From positions 1,038,181 to 1,102,180 of the forward strand of contig OX030967.1 in the NCBI GenBank assembly GCA_943735955.1: a stretch of DNA of 64,000 nucleotides, written 5' to 3'. This document shows positions 12,321-23,140 of this stretch, piece after piece; within the stretch, counting starts at the first letter, position 1; every line of letters starts with the position of its first letter. The notes beneath the pieces are model-generated. The model was given only the letters and a program-made list of their open reading frames with translations. It was not told where the DNA came from and ran no database searches. The translations under genes were made by a program, and so were the position numbers. The stretch comes from Piscicola geometra. Its lineage: Eukaryota; Annelida; Clitellata; Hirudinida; Piscicolidae.

Positions 12321-15300
12321 ATCAATCAATCAATCAATCACTAATAATTTGTATAGCGCCCTTTACTAAGTGAACAAAAGCGCTCAGCCATCACGTCCCA
12401 AACAAGTACGTCTTCAGGCCTCGACGGAAAGTTATGAGTGACTTAGTTGAAGTTAAAGAAGAAGGTAAAGAATTCCATAAAAGAGGACCACAGTAAGAAA
12501 AAGAACGTTTAGCAAAAGAGTGTTTAACTGGAAAACGAAAAGAACGATTAAAGGTGGATGATCTTAGGCCAGATTTAGGGGGTTGTTTAATTAGATTTTT
12601 AAGATAGATTGGAGCATTACAGTTATGAATTTTAAACATATTTAGGCATATTTTAAAAGTCACTCTAGATCTCAAAGGTAGCCAATGTAACAAACGAAGA
12701 TAAGGAGAAATGTGAGAAAACTTAGGAGCACGAGCAACAAGACGAGCAGCACAATTGGAGGTTTTATTTAGAGGAGCCAAAGTAGTATTAGGGAGACCAT
12801 AGTAAAGAGAGTTGCAATAATCAATCCTGGACAGAACTAGAGAAGATACAAGAAGTTGTAGGGTAGGATCATCGAGAAAAGGAAGAAGCTGTTTAATACG
12901 ACGAATGTGGAAGTAGCAAGATTTAGAGACAGATAGAATTTGAGGAGCTAAAGACAAGTTAGAATCAAAAATAAAACCAAGGCTACGAATAGAAGATGAA
13001 GGGTTTAGAGAGAGTGAAGAGGGGGGAGGCAAAACTAAAGAAGGAAGAGATAGTAAAGACTTTGATTTTTTATTGAAATATATGAGTTCAAATTTGTCCG
13101 GATTAAGTTTGAGAAACATAGAAGAAGCCCAAGAGATTATAGATTGAAGACAGAGAGTTATTTTATCAACAGTAAGGTCAAGAGAAGAGTCAGTAAAAGA
13201 TGTATAAATATAGGAGTCGTCAGCATAAATTTGACTGTTTAGAGAAGATGACGAAATAATATTAGGTAGTTCCAGTAAGGGACCAAGAATTGAGCCCTGT
13301 GGAACACCATAAGATAAAGAAACAGAAGAAGAACGAGAAGATTCTATTGATACATAGGAAGTTCGCTCAGAAAGGTAGGATTTAAGCCAGATAAGAAAGG
13401 AACCAGAAATATTAAAGGAAGAGTCTAAAACATTTAATAAAAGCGTATGGTCGACAGTGTCAAAAGCAGCTGAAAAGTCAAGGCATAAAAGAAGAGAAGA
13501 GGCATTAGAATCAAAAGTTAAAATAAGGTCATTATAGAGTTTAAGTAAAGCAGTTTCAGTGGAGTGGCCAATTCTGAAACCAGATTGAGAGGAAGGAAGA
13601 AGTGAGTTTTTTTCTAGATAGAAGGTTAATTGTTGAGAAATAACTTTTTCAAGGACCTTAGAAAGAAAGGAAATGTTAGATACAGGTCTATAACTGGATA
13701 AGGATGCAGGATCAAGAGAAGGCTTCTTAATTGTAGGAATAATAAATGAAGATTTGAGGGCAGACGGAAATTTAGATGTAGACAAAGATAAGTTAACCAA
13801 ATCCAGAACAATAGGATAGAATAAAAAAGAGAGTTCTTTAAAAAGGGTTGTAGGAATAAGATCTAGAGAACAAGAAGTGGGAGACATAGAATTAATTATA
13901 TTTGTAAGATGGTCCAATGTGACAGGAGAAAAGGATGATAATGATTCAGAAGTGAACTTAGTAAAAGATGGTGTAGGCCTATTATAAGACGAAGATCTAA
14001 TATTAGATATTTTATTAGTTAGAAATTCAAGATAGTCATCAGGAGAGAAAGATGGAGGAGGAGAGTTTTTATGTAAAAGTTTAGATAAAGAAGACCACCT
14101 ATTTTTAGAATTGGAGGAAGAGATAATAGAATTTCTTAAAAACGAAGAGTGTTTATTAAAAAGGAGAGTACGATAAGAAGAGAAACAATTTTGCCATTTA
14201 TTCAAACAGGATACAGAGAGAGTAGATCGATAAATTCGTTCATACTTGCGAACTAGTCGCTTAGAAGTCGTGCACTCACAATCATACCATGGGGATTTTT
14301 TAGAGATTAGACGATACCGGAAAGTTTTAAATGGAGCAAAAATATCTAAAAGGGAAGATAGAGTAAGATTGAAATTATCCATAAAACTATCCACATCAGT
14401 AAAAGATTTAGAGCAAAAGTCAGAAGAAAGAAAGCATTTAGTAAAATTTATTTTATCAAAATTAGACCAAGAGCGCTTAACAATAGAAGAGGGGAAGTTA
14501 GAAAAAGGCTGAACAAGAGATAATTTAAAAGATATAAAGTAGTGGTCAGTAAAGTGGAGTGGAATAGATGTTAAGTCATTAATTTTGCTATAATTAGAAG
14601 AAATCACAAAGTCAAGAGTATTACCAAGAGCATGAGTAGGAAAATTACAGTTTTGAGATAAATTAAAAAGAGAAAGAATTTCAAGAAACTTAGCAACATA
14701 GAAATCAGAAGGTTTATTACTAGAGATATTAAAGTCTCCAAGAATAAAAAATGGACAAGATAAAGAATAAAGGAATTCAGAGAGATTATGAAAATCATCT
14801 AAAAATTGAGGTAAGGAACTGTTAGGAGGTCTATATATAGCAATTAAATTAAATTTGAAAAAAGAAAGTTTAACAGTAGTAAAAAGGCATTCAAAGGAAG
14901 AAAAATGAACAGAAGAGTCAACAGAGATAGAATACAAGGACTTAAGTAAAATACAGATACCACCATATGAAGAGTGTCGAGGAGAAAGAGGGTTAGTTGG
15001 AGGCCGAGCAAGTTCAACAAAGGAAAAACCAGTAGGAGTAGAAGCAATAACTGAGGGTGATGAAGCAGATTCATGCCAAGTTTCAGTTAAAATAAAAAAG
15101 TCTAAAGAGTTAGAAGTAATTAGATCAGAGATATAGAGTGACTTATTATTAAGTGATCTTGTGTTTAGGAGGCCAAACTTTAGATTAGTATTTTTAGAGA
15201 TAATATTATTGAAGTTAACTTTATTCTTATTATCATTATTTATTTTTTTATTATTATCAGAATTTTTATGATAAATTAATTTAGAAGATTTTTTATTTAT

Positions 15301-15640
15301 AATAGAATTTATTTTATAATTCAATTGTGTGTTAGTAGTTTTATCTAGGTTAGGATTAGGGTTAGAAAGGATAAGCTTTTCATTTTTTTTATAATTTCTA
15401 ATAAATTTATGGTCTAAGATCTGTAAATTAAAAGCCCTACGTCTTACACTACTTTTAGGAAGTTTAGCGAAAGAAGAGAGTTCAATTAAAAAGTCCCTAG
15501 AATACATAATAGAATGGCAATTAGGAAAGAAAAAAATTTAAATTTATAAAAAAATACTATTCCACTCATAAAAAACCGTCTAGCCATCAGCAATACAACG
15601 TTCAAAACAGTAACAACTGAGCGCCATGCCGCCATGATGG
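12321..15640 (-). mobile_element. LINE-B copy 2: near full-length CR1/L2-like LINE
   Basis: The element holds a long open frame (12391-15507), a short 5' untranslated part with GC-rich GCCATGCCGCCATGATGG near 15620, a 3' hairpin (AGCGC…GCGCT, 12355-12384) and an (ATTG)n tail. No upstream ORF1 was found, so it is either a single-ORF type or lacks its 5' end. The limit at 15640 is approximate, and no convincing target duplication was seen. Confidence 0.8.
12391..15507 (-). CDS. LINE endonuclease / reverse transcriptase polyprotein, 1038 codons open
   Basis: The protein would nick target DNA and copy its own RNA there (target-primed reverse transcription). Residues ~110-330 read as an APE-type endonuclease (LNTRSLNNK, LTETWH, YRPPNSS, LGDFNI, DFVISSN, FTDHYFISF). 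Residues ~560-830 read as RT: SSYRPVSNISFLSKVLEK, SGFRIGHSTETALL, LDFSAAFDTVDH, GVPQGSILGPLL and QIYADDSYIY with both catalytic Asp. The C-terminus ends in WNSLPSSLTSTKSLITFRRGLKTYL, typical of CR1/L2 elements. The frame has no stop over 3.1 kb, which argues for recent activity. One oddity: after GPLL the usual F-x-x-Y-x-x-P-L stretch is missing, an apparent small in-frame deletion that would probably cripple the enzyme. The N-terminal ~110 residues are N/K-rich and unrecognised. Confidence 0.9.
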   Translation of the reverse strand: MYSRDFLIELSSFAKLPKSSVRRRAFNLQILDHKFIRNYKKNEKLILSNPNPNLDKTTNTQLNYKINSIINKKSSKLIYHKNSDNNKKINNDNKNKVNFNNIISKNTNLKFGLLNTRSLNNKSLYISDLITSNSLDFFILTETWHESASSPSVIASTPTGFSFVELARPPTNPLSPRHSSYGGICILLKSLYSISVDSSVHFSSFECLFTTVKLSFFKFNLIAIYRPPNSSLPQFLDDFHNLSEFLYSLSCPFFILGDFNISSNKPSDFYVAKFLEILSLFNLSQNCNFPTHALGNTLDFVISSNYSKINDLTSIPLHFTDHYFISFKLSLVQPFSNFPSSIVKRSWSNFDKINFTKCFLSSDFCSKSFTDVDSFMDNFNLTLSSLLDIFAPFKTFRYRLISKKSPWYDCECTTSKRLVRKYERIYRSTLSVSCLNKWQNCFSSYRTLLFNKHSSFLRNSIISSSNSKNRWSSLSKLLHKNSPPPSFSPDDYLEFLTNKISNIRSSSYNRPTPSFTKFTSESLSSFSPVTLDHLTNIINSMSPTSCSLDLIPTTLFKELSFLFYPIVLDLVNLSLSTSKFPSALKSSFIIPTIKKPSLDPASLSSYRPVSNISFLSKVLEKVISQQLTFYLEKNSLLPSSQSGFRIGHSTETALLKLYNDLILTFDSNASSLLLCLDFSAAFDTVDHTLLLNVLDSSFNISGSFLIWLKSYLSERTSYVSIESSRSSSVSLSYGVPQGSILGPLLELPNIISSSSLNSQIYADDSYIYTSFTDSSLDLTVDKITLCLQSIISWASSMFLKLNPDKFELIYFNKKSKSLLSLPSLVLPPPSSLSLNPSSSIRSLGFIFDSNLSLAPQILSVSKSCYFHIRRIKQLLPFLDDPTLQLLVSSLVLSRIDYCNSLYYGLPNTTLAPLNKTSNCAARLVARAPKFSHISPYLRLLHWLPLRSRVTFKICLNMFKIHNCNAPIYLKNLIKQPPKSGLRSSTFNRSFRFPVKHSFAKRSFSYCGPLLWNSLPSSLTSTKSLITFRRGLKTYLFGT

Positions 15641-15891
15641 ACGCTAAACAAAAAACTTAAGTTACAATTTAGATGATTTAATAAATGACAAGCATTAGAT
15701 AAAAGAATTATAGTTTTTATGAATGAATAACTAGCTTTTGAAAAGTTTGGGAAAATTGAGATGTTTGTTGCCAAGTTTCACCTTTTGAACGCAAATTGAA
15801 TAATGTTTTGTTTTATTTAGTTTTAATAAAGTTTTATAAAAAAATGTTTTTATTTCCAAAACCTTTCACCAAAGGAAATCTCTCTAATAAG
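15641..15891. other. AT-rich spacer
   Basis: No gene was seen between the LINE and the hAT-1 MITE. Confidence 0.5.
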
Positions 15892-16204
15892 CATGGTCCG
15901 AACCTCACTTTTTGGTAGTGAGGGTTAGGGTTAATGTGGACCCCCCCACTTTTTCAATGAAAACATTTTAAAACTATCAAACATGGCATAAAACTGAATT
16001 TTCACATATTAATACATTGTGTGTATGTGTAGTTATAGTTATAGCTGTCTAAAATAAAACGTTTTATTGCTTACTTAAATATTCGTAAAAAAAGTTTAAA
16101 AAACATTTTCAAGTGGGGGAAGAGAGGTTCCAAACCCCAAGCCCCCCTAGGATCGTGCAGGCTGGTAAGGACCTCTCAAAGATTTGCAGCAGATCGCCGC
16201 CCTG
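15892..16204. mobile_element. hAT-1-derived MITE, copy 1 (313 bp)
   Basis: The right end GCAGATCGCCGCCCTG is the hAT-1 terminal repeat, and the left part (GTAGTGAGG, GGACCCCCCCAC, CATGGCATAAAAC) matches the hAT-1 5' subterminal module at 54530-54660. The left terminus is partly decayed (CATGGTCC). It is flanked by CTAATAAG (15884-15891) and CTTATAAG (16205-16212), an 8-bp duplication with one mismatch. No coding capacity remains. It sits about 400 bp upstream of MMACHC. Confidence 0.8.
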
Positions 16205-16613
16205 CTTATAAGGACAAAATATTGTGATCCGAGCCCTGTCCTTAAAAGAGAAGTTTCACTGTAAAGCAGTTTCAGTCGAGTAAATATAATTTATTTGTTT
16301 ATATATTTCGCAAATATTAATTATAAAACAAAAAATCAAAATTTGAATAACCTATTTTTATTAGTTTCAATATTATTTTAACTCAATTGGATGCATATAC
16401 CATAGATATAGTAAAACTATTTGTTCTTTTTAGGTTATCTATGTCATATACCTTTAGTAATATATCCTGTATAATATACTATATACAAATATATAGTATA
16501 TGACTTCATAAATATTATTGAATGTAGACTCTACATTGTAGAGGTTTTTAAAAGTAAAGCTTAATAAAAGTTACAAAAAGCTCAGTTTGAAATAAAGTTA
16601 ACCCATTTTGAAA
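16205..16613. promoter_or_regulatory. Presumed promoter/5' region of MMACHC
   Basis: The stretch is AT-rich with many TATA-like runs (16480-16505) and no distinct element. It is called regulatory only from its position directly upstream of the start codon. Confidence 0.3.
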
Positions 16614-17903
16614 ATGGAAATAATACATGAAAGATTAAAAGATTTTCTCACACCTTTTGGATTTGAATGCTATCCATTCCAAGTTGGTTATGTGTCCTTT
16701 CTGAGAGACTTTGTAAAACAATGTTTAAACTTTTTACGCAGGATAACATCAAGCCTATTGTATAATAATTCACTGATCCGTAATAAGTGTTATTTTTCTA
16801 GAACTTTTTTTATATATTTATTATTTAACAAAGATAGGCTGGTACAACGACAGTGTCACCAGGCATTTCCACTTCAAATACCCTTACGATACACTATCAT
16901 TCGTTTTCGTGAGCACTCCACAAATGTTTGAGAAAGTTTTTTGTCCGTTCGTGCACGAGTGGGATGGCGAAGGAAAAAGTGATCCTTTGGATCAGTGTAT
17001 GAAAAGTTTTTTCAAAAAAGTTAAAGATGTAAGTTGTTTAGTATGTTTCTTTTCTAGAATTTGTTAATAAAGTGATAAAAAACTACATTTAACATTTTCC
17101 GCTCCCATGCAGTTATTGCCTGAGCACGAGACAGAATTGATACATGACTTTGAGCTGCACCACTCGAAGAGGCCCAAGGTGCTCGTGCAGACAGCAGGGC
17201 ATGTGGCTGGAGCCGCCTTCTACTTCCAACGCTGCCACATAACCCATAATGACCCCTGGCCTCAAGATGTTGGGATCTTCTTAAAATTTTGTTTTTTCAG
17301 TATTCTATTATATAGAATAATAAACATTTCAAAAGTTTAAATAATTAATTTTCATTAGTTTGTTAATTAAAGCATCATAATCTAAAAGATACTTTTTATT
17401 CTTTATAACTTGCACATTGGCTCTACTGAAGAAAAAGATTTATGGAGTGTCTCTTCACCCTAAATATGGAGGGTGGTTTGGCCTGCGAGGAATCATGACC
17501 TTCAAGCATGTCACAGTGCCTCATCTGCAATTGAACCCCCTTCCCAACTTTCTAGACAAGCAACAAGTGATTGCTTTCATCCATTAAGAGTTATGACTAT
17601 AATTACATTTGTTCTGATGTTAAAGACTTTAAAATTAATTTTCATCACTCAACAACCTTCCCACAACGCCTATTCATTTCAATTCGTTTATCCATTCATT
17701 CCACCCAACCACTCAATCCGTCCAACCTACTCCAGATCATCTTTCTCTTAGACAAGTACAACCACTCATGGAGTGATGGCACGTATCGAGACGTGATCAC
17801 TCCCCTCCTCAAGTACTCCCCCCTGCAACAACTCTACTTCCAAACCGCCCCCGAACTCCGCGTCCAGTTGGTCCACAAGATCAAGCATGGCTCGCCTATC
17901 TGA
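16614..17903 (+). CDS. MMACHC: MMACHC, cobalamin trafficking/processing protein, 5 exons
   Basis: MMACHC is the cytosolic enzyme that removes the upper ligand of vitamin B12 (cyano group or alkyl, using FAD or glutathione) and hands cobalamin on for methionine synthase and methylmalonyl-CoA mutase. Exons by eye: 16614-16686, 16838-17028, 17113-17268, 17432-17566 and 17736-17903. All have GT-AG borders and matching phases, giving about 240 residues (human 282; the missing part is the variable C-terminal tail). Hallmarks in order: TPFGFECYPFQVGWYND, the VSTPQMF segment, DPLDQC, RPKVLVQTAGHVAGAAFYFQ (with the conserved cobalamin-site His), HPKYGGWFGLRG and WSDGTYRDVITP. ATG at 16614 is preferred; it gives the usual short lead before LTPFGFE. 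The third donor (GAT|GTTGGG) is weak. No frame damage is seen, so it is likely functional. Confidence 0.93.
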
Positions 17904-18339
17904 TAATACGCCTAATTCCGTGTATAATGCGAATTTTTTATTTTCTAATTTACTCTCAAGCTTCTCAAAAACGCAAACTGATTGATTCTGCCCTTTAAAA
18001 TCGTTGGCATTTTGGATCTAGCTTTCTAGTTTTCTTGTTTTTAAATATTTTTCATTAAAAAAAGAGCGCACTGAATACATGATGCCTTACGGTACTTATT
18101 TCAGTAACTGAACTTCTGGTTTTCAACATTAATATTGCTTTTTGATTTGCTATATTTATTTTCATTTAAATTCATTTAATACATCAGTTTCCAAGACTAT
18201 TCTGTAGAGTTCTACTACTCTTTGTGACACATTTGAGTATTTTCTATTATTTCAATCATTGAAGCAAAATCACTCGAAAATTGTCAATAATTTATGTTGA
18301 TTTAAAATATATAAATTGTAATTTTCATGTATATCACTT
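17904..18339. other. MMACHC 3' region, AT-rich
   Basis: The presumed 3' untranslated sequence has an ATTAAA at about 18054 but no canonical AATAAA nearby. Nothing else was recognised. Confidence 0.4.
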
Positions 18340-18347
18340 CCACCAGA

Positions 18348-18662
18348 GGTTGTAGGTAAACTTCATAAAGAAGAAAGCAGAAAAGTGCATAATGTAAATG
18401 TTTAAAATGCTGAATTACTTTCCAGAATGTCAGTTTATACTTATAAAAAACGTCAATTTAGGGCTAGGGTTAGATGTAGGTCTTATATATTTATTTTTAA
18501 AAAATGACACTATAAAGAAATATGATTCACATTCTAATCCGAAAAATTACTTTAAAAATATCTAAAAAAATAAATTAAAAATTGACGTTATTTCTGTAAA
18601 AAAAAGTATAAACTGACATTCTGCACTTTTCTGTTTTCTTCTTTATGCAATTTACCTATAAC
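18348..18662. mobile_element. Palindromic MITE with 8-bp flanking repeats
   Basis: The left arm GGTAAACTTCATAAAGAAG, followed further in by AGAATGTCAGTTTATACTT, is repeated in reverse complement at the right end (18600-18662). The arms are over 100 bases around a short AT-rich centre. The flanks CCACCAGA (18340-18347) and TCACCAGA (18663-18670) look like an 8-bp target duplication. There is no coding capacity, and the superfamily is unknown. Confidence 0.7.
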
Positions 18663-18962
18663 TCACCAGAATATAAATATTCTCAATGCCTTAAATGTTT
18701 CTCACAAATATCCGAAAATGCATAACTTCTAGAATTTATGAACTTCTGGAATTAACAAGGATTATCATGACTATAAGACTTTGGCAGGCGTTGGTTTACA
18801 TTTGATATTTCAACCTTATTTGGAAAATCGATATCTTCAGAAAGCAGTTTTGTTTCGCTAGCAGTTATCATATAATTGCTCATGAAACACTTCAAAAACA
18901 TGTTTGTGTTTGTTTTTTTGAAAAAAATTTTCCCGCTTACTGTCATCATCACCAAAATGCAG

Positions 18963-19064
18963 GTCATCATCCACCACACCAGCACTCTGTTTCACCACTT
19001 CCCGTCTTCCATCTCTCTCAGTGGCGATGTGTCAAAGCCTTTTGCTGTCTCTTATTTTGACTGA
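18963..19064 (+). CDS. Possible last exon of an unidentified gene
   Basis: A good acceptor (…ACCAAAATGCAG|G) opens a 33-codon frame, VIIHHTSTLFHHFPSSIS through DVSKPFAVSYFD and then stop. It is followed 73 bases later by AATAAA (19137-19142). Codon composition is less AT-rich than the surroundings. I do not recognise the protein and could not find its upstream exons; they could lie in 17.9-18.9 kb or be absent. It may be a chance reading frame. Confidence 0.3.
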   Translation, partial: VIIHHTSTLFHHFPSSISLSGDVSKPFAVSYFD

Positions 19065-19395
19065 GTAGCCGAATGTGGCTTGACCGATGTTCAATGGTCT
19101 CACGTTTGAGCACAGCCGTAGTAGCCTGTTGGAGCGAATAAAAAGTTTTAATTTGTGGCATGTGCGTATCCAGACCAGATTAAAAAAGAAGGCAGTTTTT
19201 TTTTATTAATTTAATAAAATATTTTCCCATTTTTCAAGAAAAGTAAAATTGACTATGCTTGTGATTTATTTGAAACGTTAATTTTTTTACATATAATATT
19301 TATAAAAAAACTACATTTACATAATATACAAGAAATAAATTTTTATTTACATAGCAACCCCAATGGACATATGCTAATGAGCATGTCCCGATCAC

Positions 19396-20894
19396 AATTA
19401 TGAGAATCGGGACAAATAGTGCTATTTTACTAGTTTAGAAGCTTCATGAAAGAAATTATTAGACGATGCTCATGTCAAAATACTCTTCATTCAATGCATT
19501 CTTCAAGTAATATTATAAAAATACTGAAAAAACTACTGTAATTTCGTGTCACCTAATACTAGTATTATGAGAGTCGGGACATTTGTGTTAACGTCATGGT
19601 GTGCATAATATAAAATAATGATATAGTTTTACGAAGAAGAAACATAAGAGCCCAACATTTAACATTTATATTTCTTTACACATGAAATGTATTCAGGAAA
19701 AATAAATTAATATTACTCACTTGTTGCTTAATAAATCGCGATGATCAGCGGGATGCTAAAATCAAAACAGAAATTTTTGGAATGAACAAGGTAGCCAAAA
19801 ACTCATAAATTGAGTATTTTAAAATCGAGAGAAGTAAAAACACGTTTTTAAATATGTCTATGACTGAATAAATCAAACCGGATAGAATTAAAAAAAACAA
19901 ATATTTAATAATTGAGATTTGTGAAAGAAATTTAAGAAATGCTTTTTAAGCTTATTTTCAATTTTTAAATAGCTAGAAAGTATTATATCGTAGTATTTAT
20001 TATGAATATTTTACATGGATAATATTTTTATATTCCTTTTTTTAAAAAATGCATCTAGTCTTGGATACAACTTTCTATTCTTTTTAAAAACAAGTAAGAC
20101 AGTGCAAATCGTAAGTCTGTAATCGATTCTGGATTAACCCACATACATACGATGTGCTGTGTCTTACTTGTTTTTCAAAAGAATGGAAAATCGTATCAAA
20201 GACTGCATGCATTTTATTAAAGAAAAGGAATATTAAAATATTATCCATGTAAAATTCTTATAATAAATAGTACTATATTATACTTTCTAGCTATTCAAAA
20301 AATCAAAATAGACTAAAAACGCATGTCTATGTTTAAATTTGCTAACAGATTTTTAATATTAAATATTGAGGTTTATGTATTAGTTAGTTCTATCCGGTTT
20401 GATTTATTCCGTCGTAGGTTCATTTAAAAACGTGGTTTTACTTCTTTCAACTTTTATAACAATATTTTTTATCAGCTTTCCGCTATTTTGTTATTTTTCA
20501 CAACTTCTCACTTTTGATTCTAGCGTTTTTTTCCCGCTGATCATTGTGATTTATCAAGAAACAAGTGGGTACTAAACTTCTAATTTTTTCAGATAATACA
20601 GTTTATGAGTATAGGAAGATAAATTTATAATATCGGGCTCTTATGTTTCTTTTTTATAGAACAATATCAACATATCCTAACATGCATACCCTGACGTTAG
20701 CACAAAATGTCCCGATTCTCATTAACTAGTATTAGGTGTCACGACTTTACAGTATATTTTAAAGTTGTTTAATATTATTCATTGAATAAGATAATGTTTT
20801 AAAAAGTATTTTGACATGAGCATCGTCTAATAATATTTTTAATGAAACTTGAAGTAAAAAAATAGAATTAGTTGTCCCGATTCTCATAATTATA
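19396..20894. repeat. 1.5-kb foldback palindrome, arms ~720-745 bp
   Basis: The left arm starts AATTATGAGAATCGGGAC (19396) and the right arm ends GTCCCGATTCTCATAATTAT (20894). The arms match along their length, for example CTAATACTAGTATTATGAGA against TCTCATTAACTAGTATTAG, and AAACAAGTAAGAC against GTCTTACTTGTTT. About 30 bases (20118-20150) form the loop. It holds no open frame. It could be a foldback transposon or a duplicated-inverted MITE. Confidence 0.8.
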
Positions 20895-20939
20895 GACTTT
20901 TCGATAATATAGCTTTGTTCCAATACTATTTTCTCTCTT

Positions 20940-23135
20940 AGATGGCACTAATTACCAAAAAAAAAGAAGAAACCAAGAGGCTGCTCAACGTTATCGAGAA
21001 AAATTGAAAACCGAAAACAGAGAAATATACAATAAACGTAAAAGAGCTGCAGCCAAAAAGTAAAGAGAATCTAAGAAGGTACCATACGCGAAAAGCGAGC
21101 AGGACGAAAGAGAGAGAAAGCATCTGCAGCGGTCACGAAAAAAGCAGTAGCAGCAGGCTCAATCTTCTCCACTTACCCTCGATCTACCAGTAGCTGCCAG
21201 TACCAGCAGCCCAGTTATCCTGCAGCGAACCTGTACCCCTCAAGTGTTCAGATCACTGACCACTGTTTTTGCGACTAGCACATCATGTTCTGGCACAACT
21301 AAAAATTGGAGCTCCAAAGCGAGTTGCGCCTGGATGCGCAGACATCAACTCATGGCAGTGGTTTTTTACCGAAGTGAGAAGCCAGAAAACTCGAGGCGAG
21401 GCTTTAAATTTAGTAATTCGGGTATCAAAAAAGATAGTTTTTACTTAAGTTATTGAAAAAGTCTAAGTTATACTCAAAGAAATTCTGTAAAAAACTGTTG
21501 AAAAAACTTTTTTAAGCATACAAGATCTTAAAGTGTACATGCTTTCGACTTAACACAAATTGTTTAAGTCAGTACATCTCTGAATTTTTTTTGTTTGCTA
21601 CACATTCGATTGCAATAGTACAAGATACTTCGTTTAATTAACTTCATTTGTTTTATTGATTTTTAAGTGAATATTTTAATTTAATTTGAAGTTTAAAGAT
21701 TTATTATTTTTAATGAATAACATTTACTATTTACTAACAACTTTTAGACTTCATAAATTGAAATACAGGCCTTTTAACAGTGGCTTTTTCTTGTCCTATG
21801 TGTGAGGCCCTTGGCATTTCATGTCAAAATATTAAAACAAGAAAATTCTCTAAGCAAAGGAGTAGTGCTAGAGCTACACAATTTTGGTGATCTGGATTCA
21901 AGCCAGAGAAGAAGACCTCATGCATCATTCTTCTATCATTCTGCTGTTCAAAAGCTGAAGCGAAACAGAAGCACGATGTTTCGTTGGATTGCTGGAATGA
22001 GTGATCGGGACCAGGGTAATTTATTAGCTAAAGCACGTCGTGAAACGTCTTTTATGCGAGATAAACATAGAAAAGGAGAAAAGCGTGTTTTGCAAACTAT
22101 TCACCAAAACATGCTAGGCGAAAGTTTAAAGAAAGGTCAAAAAAGTAAAGACGACAAAGAAGATCAAAAAACCAGCCTTCAAGATGGTTGAGACCAGTGG
22201 CGCAACTAGGGGATGGCTGGGGGGGCTCAAGCCCTCCCAGATCTATTCGAAGGGTCTCGCAATTTTTAGAAAATCGATGAGTTTTTTTGGTGATGGGTGG
22301 GGGGGGGGGGTAATAAATTTTTCAACATGCCATAGGACAATGAAATTTTCTCTAGATAACCATCGGGTCTTTATCTCACAAAAAAATTTCATATATCAAC
22401 ACAGAACATAGAGATCCCACCAAAATAACACTAACACGTCACAAATTTTGAGAAAAAATAGAGCACCACTAGACCTTAACTACACTCTTAAATCTTTACA
22501 CTTTTCATATGAAAATTTTTTCAGCCATGACAAGAATAACGCAGATAGACAAAATAACTCCCGAGCTTTCAGAATTATTCAACCTTCATGGAAAGGATGT
22601 TGAAACTGTGCAAAGACAGCTCAAAATCACATCAACACATTAAGTTTACGTGCGGATCAGTCTGATCTCATTGCATGTATCGAACTGCAAGAGCTCTTTT
22701 GAGCCACAAGCCTTCAGCCCGAGTTGAACTATATGCTCGATGTTGCTCTGACTCTGCCAGTTACTTCATAAGATGCAGAAAGAGCAAAATTTATTGTACA
22801 AAATATGTGAAAAAAACTCGGTATTAAAAGAGCAAGAAAATATAAAAATTGATGTTGCAAAACACAACAGTTGCGGTAAATAATTATTTTTTTATACTAA
22901 AGTTGAGCCCCCCCAGCATTTTTGGCTGGTTGCGCCCCTGGTTGAGACGTTACAACTGAATGAATATGTAGCAGTGACTTACCAAGATAATTGGTCTCCT
23001 GGTTATGTGGAAAAAGCTATAGGTGAAGAAAATGCAGTCGTAAAGTTTCTTAATCCGTCCAAGAAACCTGGTTATTATCAATGGCCTGCAAGAGAAGAAA
23101 AACAGAATGTCTCGAAACAATTTGTTTCATGTTTG
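20940..23135 (+). pseudogene. Broken unknown ORF: basic N-terminus, Tudor-like C-terminal piece
   Basis: I do not recognise the protein. The pieces in order are: a basic helix-like segment AAQRYREKLKTENREIYNKR (about 20977-21036); an S/T/Q-rich stretch (21150-21240); a region with FFYHSAVQKLKRNRSTMFRW and a long charged helix (21802-22160); and, after the hAT-5 insertion, a VAVTYQDNWSPGYVEKAIGE…FLNPS…YYQWPAREE segment (22970-23130). The last part has the spacing of a small beta-barrel (Tudor/chromo-like) fold. Stops and frameshifts separate the pieces. Similar N-terminal RYREKLK segments occur in many uncharacterised, probably transposon-linked animal proteins, so this is likely the decayed cargo or transposase of hAT-6 or another element. 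Confidence 0.5.
22195..22940 (+). mobile_element. hAT-5 element, 746 bp, perfect 8-bp target duplication
   Basis: The ends are CAGTGGCGCAACTAGGGG and GGTTGCGCCCCTG (inverted repeats). GTTGAGAC is repeated exactly at 22187-22194 and 22941-22948. A trace of hAT transposase C-terminus survives near 22690-22800 (LTLPVTS then DAERAKF, with a stop between), so it is an internal deletion product. It was inserted into the unknown ORF at 20940-23135. Confidence 0.9.
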
Positions 23136-23140
23136 GGGAG

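Noticed and set aside
14246..14512. Plus-strand 88-codon frame inside LINE-B
   Set aside because: It is the shadow of the minus-strand LINE frame with no independent support; the same holds for other frames opposite LINE-A, C and D.
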